Made by a program: the position numbers and the translations under genes. Source: Microbacterium sp. ACRRU (GTDB lineage: Bacteria; Actinomycetota; Actinomycetes; Actinomycetales; Microbacteriaceae). Taken from it: a stretch of DNA of 64,000 bases. Below, piece after piece: positions 53,322 through 60,527 of this stretch. The notes below the pieces were generated by a model. It saw only the letters and a program-made list of their open reading frames with translations. It had not been told where the DNA came from and searched no databases. The stretch is from contig NZ_JAKRNI010000005.1 of NCBI RefSeq assembly GCF_022346945.1, positions 1 through 64,000 on the forward strand. Direction: 5' to 3'. Each line of letters begins with the position of its first letter. The stretch's first letter is position 1.

Positions 53322-53894
53322 GTGACCGAGTACACGATCGGCTACATCGTCGGAAGCATCTCCAGCACCTCGATCAACCGCCGTTTGGCGAAGGCGCTCG
53401 AGAAGGTGGCGCCCGAGGGCGTGACCCTGAAGGAGATCCCGATCAAGGAGCTGCCGTTCTACTCGCCCGACTACGACGGCAACTTCCCCCCGGTCGCGCA
53501 GGAGTTCAAGAGCGCGATCGAGGACGCCGACGGCGTCATCATCGTCACCCCCGAGTACAGCCGCTCGATCCCCGGCGTCCTCAAGAACGCCCTCGACTGG
53601 TCCGCCCGCCCGTACGGTGAGGCCTCGTTCAACGACAAGCCCACCGCCGTCGTCGGCACCTCGCAGGGCGGAATCGCCACCGCGGCCGGGCAGCAGCACC
53701 TGCGCTCGGTGCTCCTGCACTACAACGCTCTCGTTCTCGGTCAGCCCGAGGGCTACATCCAGTCCACGCCCGGTCTGTTCGAGGACGACGGCACTGTCAC
53801 CGACGAGTCGACCGCGGCGTTCCTCCGCTCGATCATCGAGGCGCTCGTGACGCTGGTGCGACGCACGGCACCCGCCGAGGTTCCCGCGGCCTGA
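53322..53894 (+). CDS. NADPH-dependent FMN reductase (flavodoxin fold)
   Basis: A 190-residue flavoprotein. It has the phosphate-binding loop VGSISSTSINRRLAKAL, VIIVTPEYSRSIPGVLKNALDW (the family block TPEYxxSIPGxLKNAxDW) and VGTSQGGIATAAGQQHLR. It reduces FMN, quinones or chromate-type acceptors with NADPH in family members. GTG at 53322 is chosen because AGAGGAAC precedes it and relatives start here. It is divergent from the histidine kinase gene. Confidence 0.92.
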   Translation: MTEYTIGYIVGSISSTSINRRLAKALEKVAPEGVTLKEIPIKELPFYSPDYDGNFPPVAQEFKSAIEDADGVIIVTPEYSRSIPGVLKNALDWSARPYGEASFNDKPTAVVGTSQGGIATAAGQQHLRSVLLHYNALVLGQPEGYIQSTPGLFEDDGTVTDESTAAFLRSIIEALVTLVRRTAPAEVPAA

Positions 53895-53909
53895 CGCTGC
53901 GCCTTCCCG

Positions 53910-53977
53910 GTTTGGGGCGCGTTTCGCGTTCTGGGGCGTGTTTTTTCACGCCCCACGGCGGAGAACGCGCCCCAAAC
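53910..53977. repeat. Nested-dyad intergenic element, copy C
   Basis: A 68-base element. Outer arms GTTTGGGGCGCGTT and AACGCGCCCCAAAC (14 bp) enclose 8 bases (TCGCGTTC), an inner hairpin TGGGGCGTG/CACGCCCCA with a T6 loop, and 8 bases (CGGCGGAG). The words differ from copies A and B, but the layout and the TCGCGnnC spacer are kept. It lies between two convergent genes. Confidence 0.8.
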
Positions 53978-54001
53978 GCGGGGCCGAACGACCGCGTCGG
54001 G

Positions 54002-54931
54002 TCAACCGCCGAGCGCGTCGGCCTTTCGACGCAGCAGCGTGGCCTCTCGCTTGTTGCGCGTGAGCGTCGCGGCGGCGAGCAACTGGGCGCGGGCGTCCTC
54101 GATGCGTCCCAGGCGCGCGAGCAGCTCGCCGCGTACCGAGGGCAGCAGGTGCGAGCCGCCGAGGCCCGTGGCATCCATCGCGTCCACGATCGCGAGGCCC
54201 TCCTCGGGGCCGGATGCCATCGACACGGCACCCGCACGATTCAGCTCGACGACGGGGTTCGCGGTGATGCGGCCGAGTAGCTCGTACAGCAACACGATGC
54301 GGTCCCAATCCGTGGTCTCGACGCTCGCGGCCTCCGCGTGACACAACGTGATCGCGGCTTGCAGCTGATAGGGACCACGCCCCTTGCCGAGGGCGTCAGC
54401 GCGTTCGAGGAGTTCGCGTCCGCGAGCGATCGCCGAGCGGTCCCAGCGCCGGCGGTCCTGGTCGGCGAGGAGCACGGGATCCCCGTTCGCGTCGACGCGG
54501 GCGGCGAATCGGGATGCCTGGAACTCCATCAGCGCGGACAGGCCGAGCACCTCCGGCTCACGGGGGAGCAGCCGATCGAGGACGCGGCCGAGGCGCAGCG
54601 CCTCGTGGGCCAGTTCGGTCCGCAGGACGGCGTCGCCCGTGCTCGCGACGTAGCGCTCGGTGAAGATGAGGTAGACGACGGTGAGGACCGCTCTGCGCCG
54701 CGCGGGCCACTCGGCGGGCTCGGGCACCGCGAAGGGGACGCGCGCCGCGCTCAGCGCCTTCTTGGCGCGGACGATCCGCTGCTGCATCGTGGGGACGGAC
54801 ACGAGAAACATCCGTGCGATCGCCTCGATGTCGAGGCCGCCGACGACGCGAGCCGGCGTCGCGACGATCCGGGCACCTTCGATGCGCCAGATCGCCGCGA
54901 CGCGGCGCGGGAGGTCGGGGTCGGAGGTCAC
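54002..54931 (-). CDS. ECF42-type sigma factor with internal deletion of the sigma-2 domain
   Basis: A 309-residue protein. The first 30 residues, including VAAIWRIEGARIVATPARVV, match the start of sigma-2 in ECF factors of the YCII-linked group. They run directly into GGLDIEAIARMFLVSVPTMQQRIVRAKKAL, which is sigma-4, then the long C-terminal helical extension of that group (LIFTERYVASTGD, LMEFQASRFAAR, PYQLQAAITLCHAEA, VVELNRAGAVSMASG). About 110 residues that normally carry -10 recognition and core binding are absent, with no frameshift. It may be a decayed gene or a repurposed regulator. GTG start, 11 bases after the YCII gene. Confidence 0.82.
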   Translation of the reverse strand: MTSDPDLPRRVAAIWRIEGARIVATPARVVGGLDIEAIARMFLVSVPTMQQRIVRAKKALSAARVPFAVPEPAEWPARRRAVLTVVYLIFTERYVASTGDAVLRTELAHEALRLGRVLDRLLPREPEVLGLSALMEFQASRFAARVDANGDPVLLADQDRRRWDRSAIARGRELLERADALGKGRGPYQLQAAITLCHAEAASVETTDWDRIVLLYELLGRITANPVVELNRAGAVSMASGPEEGLAIVDAMDATGLGGSHLLPSVRGELLARLGRIEDARAQLLAAATLTRNKREATLLRRKADALGG

Positions 54932-54942
54932 CGCGCGGACTG

Positions 54943-55356
54943 CTACTCGCGCCAGCCCTCTTCCTTCTGGATGTACTCGTTGTCGGCGAACGCCGCGAAG
55001 TCGGTCTCGTCGGTCACCCGGCGCACCTCGAGCTTGTTGCCGGCGATCAGCGGCGCGCGTCGCGCCCACTCGATCGCCTCGTCCCGCGACGACACCTCGA
55101 TGATCCAGAAGCCGTTGAACAGTTCGTGCGTCTCGCCGTAGGGGCCGTCGGTGACCACGGGCTCCTCGCCGCCGAACTCGACGACGAAGTTCTGGCTCAT
55201 GTCCTCGGCGAGGCCGTCGCCGGCGACGAGCACGCCGGCCGTCATCATCGCCTCGTTGTAGGCACCCATCTCGTTGATGACCTGCTCGAACGGGATCTGC
55301 TTGTACGCGGCGTACGCCTCGTCGGTGCCGCGCATGATCAGCATGTACTTCGTCAT
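54943..55356 (-). CDS. YCII/DGPF-domain protein paired with an ECF sigma factor
   Basis: A 137-residue dimeric ferredoxin-like protein. It begins TKYMLIMRGTDEAYAAYK, has the diagnostic motif VTDGPYGETHELFNGFWIIEV (DGPF/YCII family) and ends in EYIQKEEGWRE. Such proteins are encoded next to ECF42-type sigma factors, as here; their biochemical role is not settled. It is the first gene of the pair. Confidence 0.92.
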   Translation of the reverse strand: MTKYMLIMRGTDEAYAAYKQIPFEQVINEMGAYNEAMMTAGVLVAGDGLAEDMSQNFVVEFGGEEPVVTDGPYGETHELFNGFWIIEVSSRDEAIEWARRAPLIAGNKLEVRRVTDETDFAAFADNEYIQKEEGWRE

Positions 55357-55521
55357 GGTCTCTTCTCTTCCCTGCTGACGTGGATTCCGGGGGAGCGGAT
55401 GCTTGCCCCTACTATCGCGTCGAACGGCGGCGGGCGGAATCGACAGGGCGTCGGGGAAGTTTCCGGGATGCCGTCACTCGCGGATCATCCGCGACACCGC
55501 GCCGTCGAAACCCGGATCCGA

Positions 55522-55755
55522 TCACTCGTCTCCGGGGTCGGAGCCTCCACCGTCGGCTCGCCGGTTTCGCGCAGCGGTCTCGCGACGGAGCTGTACGAAC
55601 CCGACGGCCATGAACGCGAGGCCGGCCGCGAGGAACGCGACCCGCAGGGCCAGATGCACCTCGGGGAACAGCAGGTTCGGGAGGGTCAGCACGAACACGG
55701 CCGCGACGAAATACCCGACGGCGGTCGATCCGTGGGGATCCTTGGTCGATGCCAT
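55522..55755 (-). CDS. Small two-helix membrane protein
   Basis: A 77-residue protein starting MASTKDPHGSTAVGYFVAAVFVLTLPNLLF. It has helices at about 13-30 and 35-55 and a basic, Gly/Asp-rich cytoplasmic end. No family is recognised. RBS GGAGGTGCTCC lies just before the ATG at 55755, a strong signal that it is a real gene. Confidence 0.68.
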   Translation of the reverse strand: MASTKDPHGSTAVGYFVAAVFVLTLPNLLFPEVHLALRVAFLAAGLAFMAVGFVQLRRETAARNRRADGGGSDPGDE

Positions 55756-55836
55756 GGAGCACCTCCTTCATCGCTCAGAGCCTACGAACACCGCCGCTGC
55801 CGCGCCTCCCCCGTGCGACGGAGAAGAGGGATGCCG

Positions 55837-56682
55837 TCAGCCGAAGATCATCGGGAGGTCGTCGTCGACTTCCCCGCGCGAGAGGTCGAGGTCGGCGACG
55901 ACGGGGACGTGGTCGCTCGGCGCCTCGCCCTTGCGTTCGTTGCGGTGGATCTCGGCGCCCTGGACGGCATCGGCGAACGCCGGAGAGCCGAGGATGAAGT
56001 CGATGCGCAGCCCCTCGTTGCGGGGGAAGCGGAGCTGCTTGTAGTCCCAGTACGTGTAGCCCGTGGGGACCAGCGGGCGCACGACATCGGCGAGTCCGGC
56101 GGATTCGAACGCCGTGAAGGCGGCGCGCTCGGGCGGCGAGACGTGCGTGGTCACGCCCTCGATGACCGTGGGGTCGCCGTTGTCGGCATCCGTCGGGGCG
56201 ATGTTGAAGTCACCGGTCAGGGCGAGCGGAAGGCGGGGATCCGCCGCGAGGGTGTCTTCCGTGTGGCGACGCAAGGCGTCGATCCAGTCGAGCTTGTAGC
56301 GGTAGTGGGGGTCGTCTAGCCCGCGGCCGTTCGGGACGTACAGGCTCCACACCCGGACCCCGTCGATGGTCGCGCCGAGCGCGCGCGCCTCTTTCGGCAG
56401 GTCGGGGCCTTCCTTGCCCTTCTCGAACCCGGGCATGCCGGGGAAGCCGATCTCGACGTCTTCGATCGGCTCACGGCTGGCGATCGCGACGCCGTTCCAC
56501 TGGTTCAGCCCGTGCGCGACGACGTGGTACCCGGCCTCTTCGAACGCGGCGTACGGGAACTGCTCCGTCTTGCACTTGATCTCCTGCATCGCCAGCACGT
56601 CGATGTGCTCGCGCACGGCGAATTCGACGGTGCGGGCGACGCGGGCGCGGATGGAGTTGACGTTCCAGGTGGCCAGGCGCAT
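55837..56682 (-). CDS. xthA: Exodeoxyribonuclease III
   Basis: A 281-residue DNA repair nuclease and AP endonuclease. It has MRLATWNVNSIRARV, LAMQEIKCKTEQFP (metal-binding Glu), YVPNGRG, LTGDFNIAPTDAD (Asp/Asn catalytic pair), RIDFILGS and SDHVPVVADLDL (catalytic Asp-His). Length fits. On the reverse strand TAGGCT lies seven bases before the ATG at 56682, a likely leaderless start. It is divergent from pyrE. Confidence 0.95.
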   Translation of the reverse strand: MRLATWNVNSIRARVARTVEFAVREHIDVLAMQEIKCKTEQFPYAAFEEAGYHVVAHGLNQWNGVAIASREPIEDVEIGFPGMPGFEKGKEGPDLPKEARALGATIDGVRVWSLYVPNGRGLDDPHYRYKLDWIDALRRHTEDTLAADPRLPLALTGDFNIAPTDADNGDPTVIEGVTTHVSPPERAAFTAFESAGLADVVRPLVPTGYTYWDYKQLRFPRNEGLRIDFILGSPAFADAVQGAEIHRNERKGEAPSDHVPVVADLDLSRGEVDDDLPMIFG

Positions 56683-56689
56683 GGCATCC

Positions 56690-56695
56690 AGCCTA
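56690..56695 (-). promoter_or_regulatory. -10 box of a leaderless transcript (xthA)
   Basis: On the reverse strand TAGGCT ends seven bases before the ATG at 56682. Confidence 0.5.
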
Positions 56696-56748
56696 CTTTC
56701 GGCCGCCGACACCGCCGTCCCTCCCGGGGTGTCCCGCTGCCGGCGCAA

Positions 56749-56754
56749 TAGACT
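56749..56754 (+). promoter_or_regulatory. -10 box of a leaderless transcript (pyrE)
   Basis: TAGACT ends seven bases before the GTG start at 56762; no RBS is visible. Confidence 0.5.
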
Positions 56755-56761
56755 CGTCGCC

Positions 56762-57340
56762 GTGACCGCCGCCTCCACGCCCGAGCTCGAAGCCGACCGC
56801 CAGGCCCTCATCGGCCTGATCTCCGACGAGGCGGTGTTCCACGGCGACTTCACGCTCTCGAGCGGGAAGAAGGCGACGTACTACGTCGACATGCGCAAGC
56901 TCACCCTCGATCACCGCGCCGCCCCCGCGATCGGGCGGCTGGTCCTCGACCTGGTGAAGGACCTCGACGGCGTGGTCGCCGTCGGCGGACTCACGCTCGG
57001 TGCCGACCCCATCGCCAACGCCGTCATGCACGAGTCGGTGCACGCGGGCCGCCCGCTCGATGCGTTCGTCGTGCGTAAGGAGCCCAAGGACCACGGTCGC
57101 GGACGCCAGATCGAAGGCGCCGACGTGAAGGGGAAGCGCGTCGTCGTCGTGGAGGACACGTCGACGACAGGCCAGTCGGCTCTCAAGGCCGTCGAGGCCC
57201 TCCGTCGTGAAGGTGCCGAGGTCGTCGCGGTCGCCGTCATCGTCGACCGGAAGACGGGAGCGCAGGCCGCGATCGAGGCCGAAGGCCTGCAGTGGCTGGC
57301 ATCCATCGACCTCGACGACCTCGGACTGCAGCCGCAGTAA
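56762..57340 (+). CDS. pyrE: Orotate phosphoribosyltransferase
   Basis: A 192-residue enzyme of UMP synthesis that joins orotate to PRPP. It has FTLSSGKKATYYVDMRKLTL, GGLTLGADPIANAV, FVVRKEPKDHGRGRQIEG (catalytic loop with Lys, His and Arg) and the PRPP-binding motif VVVVEDTSTTGQSALKAVEA. It stands alone rather than in a pyr operon. Confidence 0.95.
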   Translation: MTAASTPELEADRQALIGLISDEAVFHGDFTLSSGKKATYYVDMRKLTLDHRAAPAIGRLVLDLVKDLDGVVAVGGLTLGADPIANAVMHESVHAGRPLDAFVVRKEPKDHGRGRQIEGADVKGKRVVVVEDTSTTGQSALKAVEALRREGAEVVAVAVIVDRKTGAQAAIEAEGLQWLASIDLDDLGLQPQ

Positions 57341-57356
57341 CTCCTCGCGGCCGTTC

Positions 57357-57431
57357 CGAGAACAGGCGATTCCCTGAGAACAGGCCGTCTCGGCTCTGAT
57401 CGACCTGTTCTCGTGGTGTTCCCTGTTTTCG
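57357..57431. repeat. Nested-dyad intergenic element, copy D
   Basis: Outer arms CGAGAACAGG and CCTGTTTTCG enclose 8 bases (CGATTCCC), an inner pair TGAGAACAGG/CCTGTTCTCG around a 19-base loop, and 8 bases (TGGTGTTC). Inner and outer words are nearly identical. A loosely repeated 28-base segment (GTT-T/C-TCGCGAT...CGGATG-T/C-CGCC) follows at 57426 and 57477. It lies between convergent pyrE and a small gene. Confidence 0.75.
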
Positions 57432-57521
57432 CGATACGGGTCGGATGTCGCCATCGGGCAACGTGGTTAGTCACCGTTCTCGCGATGAGGGCCGGATGCC
57501 GCCCGCCCGGCCGTGCCGGGG

Positions 57522-57662
57522 TCAGTCGGTGCCGTCGCCGGGGCCGTCGAACGGGTCGCGGCCTCCGTTGCGCCGGGAGCGTCGCCACTGCACGAGGAAC
57601 GCTACGAGCGTTCCGGCGGTGATGAGAAACGCCGTGAGAAGCCAGAGTGTGCGGTCGTCCAT
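57522..57662 (-). CDS. Small single-pass membrane protein (46 residues)
   Basis: An ATG at 57662 opens a 46-codon frame, MDDRTLWLLTAFLITAGTL and on, with one helix (about 6-24) and a basic then acidic tail QWRRSRRNGGRDPFDGPGDG. This is a common layout of tiny actinobacterial membrane proteins. It follows the YdeI gene by 17 bases on the same strand. Codon use is consistent with coding, but no family is recognised. Confidence 0.55.
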   Translation of the reverse strand: MDDRTLWLLTAFLITAGTLVAFLVQWRRSRRNGGRDPFDGPGDGTD

Positions 57663-57679
57663 GCGGGGGTCCTCGAGGG

Positions 57680-58252
57680 TCAGGGGCGCTTACCGGCGGC
57701 GGCGTCGGCCACGATCTTCGCGATGCGCGCCTCGCGCGTCTGCGGTCGCACCGCCATCGCGATCTGGGTCAGTCCGAATTTGCGGCTCGAGGGGGGAAAC
57801 GCGTCCCAGTTGGCGCGTGCGGCCGGAACGGCGTCGAGAGCCGCGGTGAGTTCCGGTGGCTCGATGCCCGCCTCGGGCCCGTCGAGCACCTCCCAGGCGC
57901 CGTTGGCGCGGGCGACCTCGAGGGCGCGGATGCCGGCTGGGCGGAGCCGACCCTCGGCCTCGAGCCGGGCGATGCGGGCCTTGTTGGTCGCGGCCCACCC
58001 GCTCGTCGGGCGCCGGGGCGCGAACCACAACCCCGAGCTGACCTCGTCGAACACGCGCACCGGTCCGTCGATCCAGCCGAAGCACAGCGCCTCGCAGATG
58101 GCGTCTTCGTAGGCGACGTAACGCCCGGCGTCGGAACCTCGGCCGCGCAGCAGCCACGCGCCCTTCGACACGGTGTGGTTCTCTTCGAGCCAGCGGCCCC
58201 ATTCCGCAGCGTCGACCGCCGCGACCTTCACCCCGTCGTCGAGCGCACCCAC
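57680..58252 (-). CDS. YdeI/OmpD-associated family protein
   Basis: A 190-residue protein. It has WGRWLEENHTVSKGAWLLRG, YEDAICEALCFGWIDGPVRVFDE (the conserved GWIDG block) and FAPRRPTSGWAATNKARIARLEAEGRL. The C-terminal helical part ends with PQTREARIAKIVADAAAGKRP. The family is linked to stress tolerance; its mechanism is unclear. GTG at 58252 lies just after the HAD gene stop (TGA 58256-58254), suggesting coupled translation. Confidence 0.88.
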   Translation of the reverse strand: MGALDDGVKVAAVDAAEWGRWLEENHTVSKGAWLLRGRGSDAGRYVAYEDAICEALCFGWIDGPVRVFDEVSSGLWFAPRRPTSGWAATNKARIARLEAEGRLRPAGIRALEVARANGAWEVLDGPEAGIEPPELTAALDAVPAARANWDAFPPSSRKFGLTQIAMAVRPQTREARIAKIVADAAAGKRP

Positions 58253-58253
58253 G

Positions 58254-59084
58254 TCACAGGCCTTCCGCGAGACCCTCTTCGCCGTCGGCGAGGTCGGTCT
58301 CGACGGGCTCGTCGCGCACGAGCTCGGCGACGGAGGAGAGGATCTCGTCCGGACGGAAGGGGTACTTCTCGATCTCACGCTGATCGCTGATGCCGGTCAT
58401 CACGAGCACGGTGTGCAGCCCGGCCTCGATGCCGGCCACGATGTCGGTGTCCATGCGGTCGCCGATCATGCCGGTGTTCTCGGAGTGCGCTCCGATCCGG
58501 TTCAGAGCCGAGCGGAACATCATGGGGTTCGGTTTCCCCACGATGTAGGGCTCTTTGTTGGTCGCCTTGGTGATGAGCGCGGCGATCGCACCGGTCGCGG
58601 GCAGGACCCCTTCGGTCGACGGGCCCGTGGCATCCGGATTCGTCGCGATGAAGCGCGCGCCGTCGCGGATGAACCGGATCGCCTTCGTGATGGCCTCGAA
58701 GGAGTAGTTGCGCGTCTCGCCGACGACGACGTAATCGGGAGCCGTCTCGGTCATGATGAAGCCCGCCTCGTGCAGGGCGGTGGTCAGACCCGCCTCACCG
58801 ATGACGAATGCGGAGCCGCCGGGCATCTGCGACCGCAGGAAGTCGGCGGTCGCCAGGGCCGAGGTCCAGATCGAGGACTCGGGTACGACCAGCCCCGAGG
58901 CCCTCAGCCGGGCGCTGAGATCGCGCGGCGTGAAGATCGAGTTGTTGGTGAGCACGAGGAACGGCGTGCCCTCCGCCCGCCACTGCGCGAGCAGCTCGGA
59001 GGCGCCGGGAATCGGCGTGTTCTCATGAACGAGCACGCCGTCCATGTCGGTGAGCCAGCACTCGATGTCGCCCCGGGTTCGCAT
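58254..59084 (-). CDS. HAD-IIA family sugar/nucleotide phosphatase (NagD-like)
   Basis: A 276-residue phosphatase. Motif I is CWLTDMDGVLVHENTPIPG, motif II LVLTNNSI, motif III carries Lys in YIVGKPNPMMFRSAL, and motif IV is MIGDRMDTDIVAGIEAG. A C2-type cap sits between motifs II and III. The substrate is unknown. It is co-transcribed with the YdeI gene that follows. Confidence 0.92.
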   Translation of the reverse strand: MRTRGDIECWLTDMDGVLVHENTPIPGASELLAQWRAEGTPFLVLTNNSIFTPRDLSARLRASGLVVPESSIWTSALATADFLRSQMPGGSAFVIGEAGLTTALHEAGFIMTETAPDYVVVGETRNYSFEAITKAIRFIRDGARFIATNPDATGPSTEGVLPATGAIAALITKATNKEPYIVGKPNPMMFRSALNRIGAHSENTGMIGDRMDTDIVAGIEAGLHTVLVMTGISDQREIEKYPFRPDEILSSVAELVRDEPVETDLADGEEGLAEGL

Positions 59085-59134
59085 GGGCTCAGCCTATCCC
59101 CGGGGGCCGACACGGCCACGAGGAAGACCAGGAG

Positions 59135-59167
59135 AGCGGGCCGCGGCCTGCGGAGCCGCGGCCCGCT
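59135..59167 (-). terminator. Terminator downstream of the CsbD gene
   Basis: Arms AGCGGGCCGCGGC and GCCGCGGCCCGCT form a perfect 13-bp stem with a 7-base loop, 11 bases beyond the CsbD stop on the reverse strand and before the HAD gene. No long U-run is present. Confidence 0.65.
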
Positions 59168-59177
59168 TCGCGCGTGC

Positions 59178-59348
59178 TTACTTGAACGCGTCCTTGACGT
59201 TCTCGCCGGCCTTCTTCGCATCGGCCTTGGCCTGGTCGGCCTTGCCCTCGGCGACGAGCTTGTCGTTGTCGGTGGCGTTGCCGATCGCTTCCTTCGCCTT
59301 GCCCGTGATGTCCTGGGCGGCGTTCTTGATCTTGTCGTCGAGACCCAT
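59178..59348 (-). CDS. CsbD family stress-response protein
   Basis: A 56-residue Lys/Ala-rich hydrophilic protein: MGLDDKIKNAAQDITGKAKE, then AIGNATDNDKLVAEGKADQ, ending KAGENVKDAFK. This matches the CsbD/YjbJ family, usually induced in general stress, with unknown mechanism. RBS GAGAGGAAA lies before the ATG at 59348. Confidence 0.92.
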   Translation of the reverse strand: MGLDDKIKNAAQDITGKAKEAIGNATDNDKLVAEGKADQAKADAKKAGENVKDAFK

Positions 59349-59481
59349 GATCCGTTTCCTCTCGTGAATGCAGACGTCGCGCCGGGCGGTGTCGCCGTGG
59401 CGGCGTCGGTGTTCTCATCTCTCAGACGCGTGTCGAACGCCTTTCGTCACGCCGCCGCGCGAAAAACTTCACGAGATCGAT

Positions 59482-59497
59482 ATTCCGCATCGGGAAT
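59482..59497. promoter_or_regulatory. Inverted repeat between CsbD and SDR genes
   Basis: ATTCC-GCATCG-GGAAT is a 5-bp dyad with a 6-base gap, flanked more widely by GAGATCG and CGATCTC. It may be an operator for the SDR gene 42 bases downstream; no regulator is adjacent. Confidence 0.35.
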
Positions 59498-59526
59498 GCG
59501 CCCGTGACGGCGGAGAGCGATCTCGT

Positions 59527-59532
59527 TAGGGT
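59527..59532 (+). promoter_or_regulatory. -10 box of a leaderless transcript (SDR)
   Basis: TAGGGT is followed by six bases (CGTAGA) and GTG at 59539. Confidence 0.55.
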
Positions 59533-59538
59533 CGTAGA

Positions 59539-60486
59539 GTGGCGCGCGACGAGTGGGACCCCCGGAACCTCCCCGACCTCTCCGGGAGGTCGTACCTGGT
59601 GACCGGGGCCACTCGGGGGCTGGGGTACTTCTCCTGCGAACAGCTCGCCGGTGCCGGCGCTCACGTGTTCCTGACCGGACGCAACCCGAACCGCCTCGTC
59701 ACCGCCAAAGCAGCGGTCAAGCGGACGCATCCGGATGCCTCGGTCGAGACGCTCCTGCTCGACACCAGCAACCTCGGGTCGGTGCGCGCGGCCGCCGCGA
59801 CCGTCCGTGCGCGCGGTCGTCTGCACGGACTCCTGATGAACGCGGGAATCGTGCACCCTCCGAAGACGCGGGAGCTCGCCGGCGGTCACGAGAAAGTCTT
59901 CGCCACCAACGTCCTCGGCCACTTCGCCTTGGCCGGCGAACTGCTCAAGCCCCTGGCCTCGGCGCGCGGCCGCATGGTGTGGGTGGGCAGCATGTCGACG
60001 TCAATCTGGACGCACGTGCCCACAGACCCGGAACTCCGCGAGGGCTACACCCCGTGGCGGGCGTACGTGCAATCCAAGGCCGCCACGACGGCCCTGGCCC
60101 TCGAGGCGGATCGGCGCCTTCGCGCGCACAGCGTTCCGGTCGAAAGCCTCGTCGCGCACCCGGGCTACTCCACGAGCGGGAGGACCCGCGGCATCCGGGG
60201 CGTCAACGAGCCGACGCGTCTCACGCGTTTCGTCGACAACCTCCAGGCCCCGTTCACCCAGTCCAAGGACGAGGGGGCCTGGGCACTCGTGCGGGCGCTG
60301 GTCGACCCCCTCGCCGAGGGCGGATCGATGTACGGCCCGGCGCTCGTGGCGCGCGGTGGCCCTCGCTCGGCGACGCCCGCGCGTCGGACGCGCGACAGTG
60401 CTCTCGGGGCCGATCTGTGGCGCGCGTGCGAGACCGGGACGCACGTCCGGTGGCCGTTCGAGAGGGTGCGCCGCACGGCATCCTGA
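59539..60486 (+). CDS. Short-chain dehydrogenase/reductase (SDR)
   Basis: A 315-residue oxidoreductase. Cofactor motif TGATRGLGYFSCEQLAGAG at about 22-40 and NAG in LLMNAGIVHPP mark a classical SDR. The catalytic Ser lies in VGSMSTSIW and Tyr-x3-Lys is YVQSK. It resembles the retinol dehydrogenase/WWOX-like branch of longer SDRs. The substrate is unknown. It is leaderless by -10 spacing and followed by the P-type ATPase gene. Confidence 0.88.
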   Translation: MARDEWDPRNLPDLSGRSYLVTGATRGLGYFSCEQLAGAGAHVFLTGRNPNRLVTAKAAVKRTHPDASVETLLLDTSNLGSVRAAAATVRARGRLHGLLMNAGIVHPPKTRELAGGHEKVFATNVLGHFALAGELLKPLASARGRMVWVGSMSTSIWTHVPTDPELREGYTPWRAYVQSKAATTALALEADRRLRAHSVPVESLVAHPGYSTSGRTRGIRGVNEPTRLTRFVDNLQAPFTQSKDEGAWALVRALVDPLAEGGSMYGPALVARGGPRSATPARRTRDSALGADLWRACETGTHVRWPFERVRRTAS

Positions 60487-60515
60487 ACCGCCCGGGCGAT
60501 GTCGCGATCTCCCCC

Positions 60516-60521
60516 TACAGT
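60516..60521 (+). promoter_or_regulatory. -10 box of a leaderless transcript (P-type ATPase)
   Basis: TACAGT is followed by six bases (GATCGC) and ATG at 60528. Confidence 0.55.
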
Positions 60522-60527
60522 GATCGC

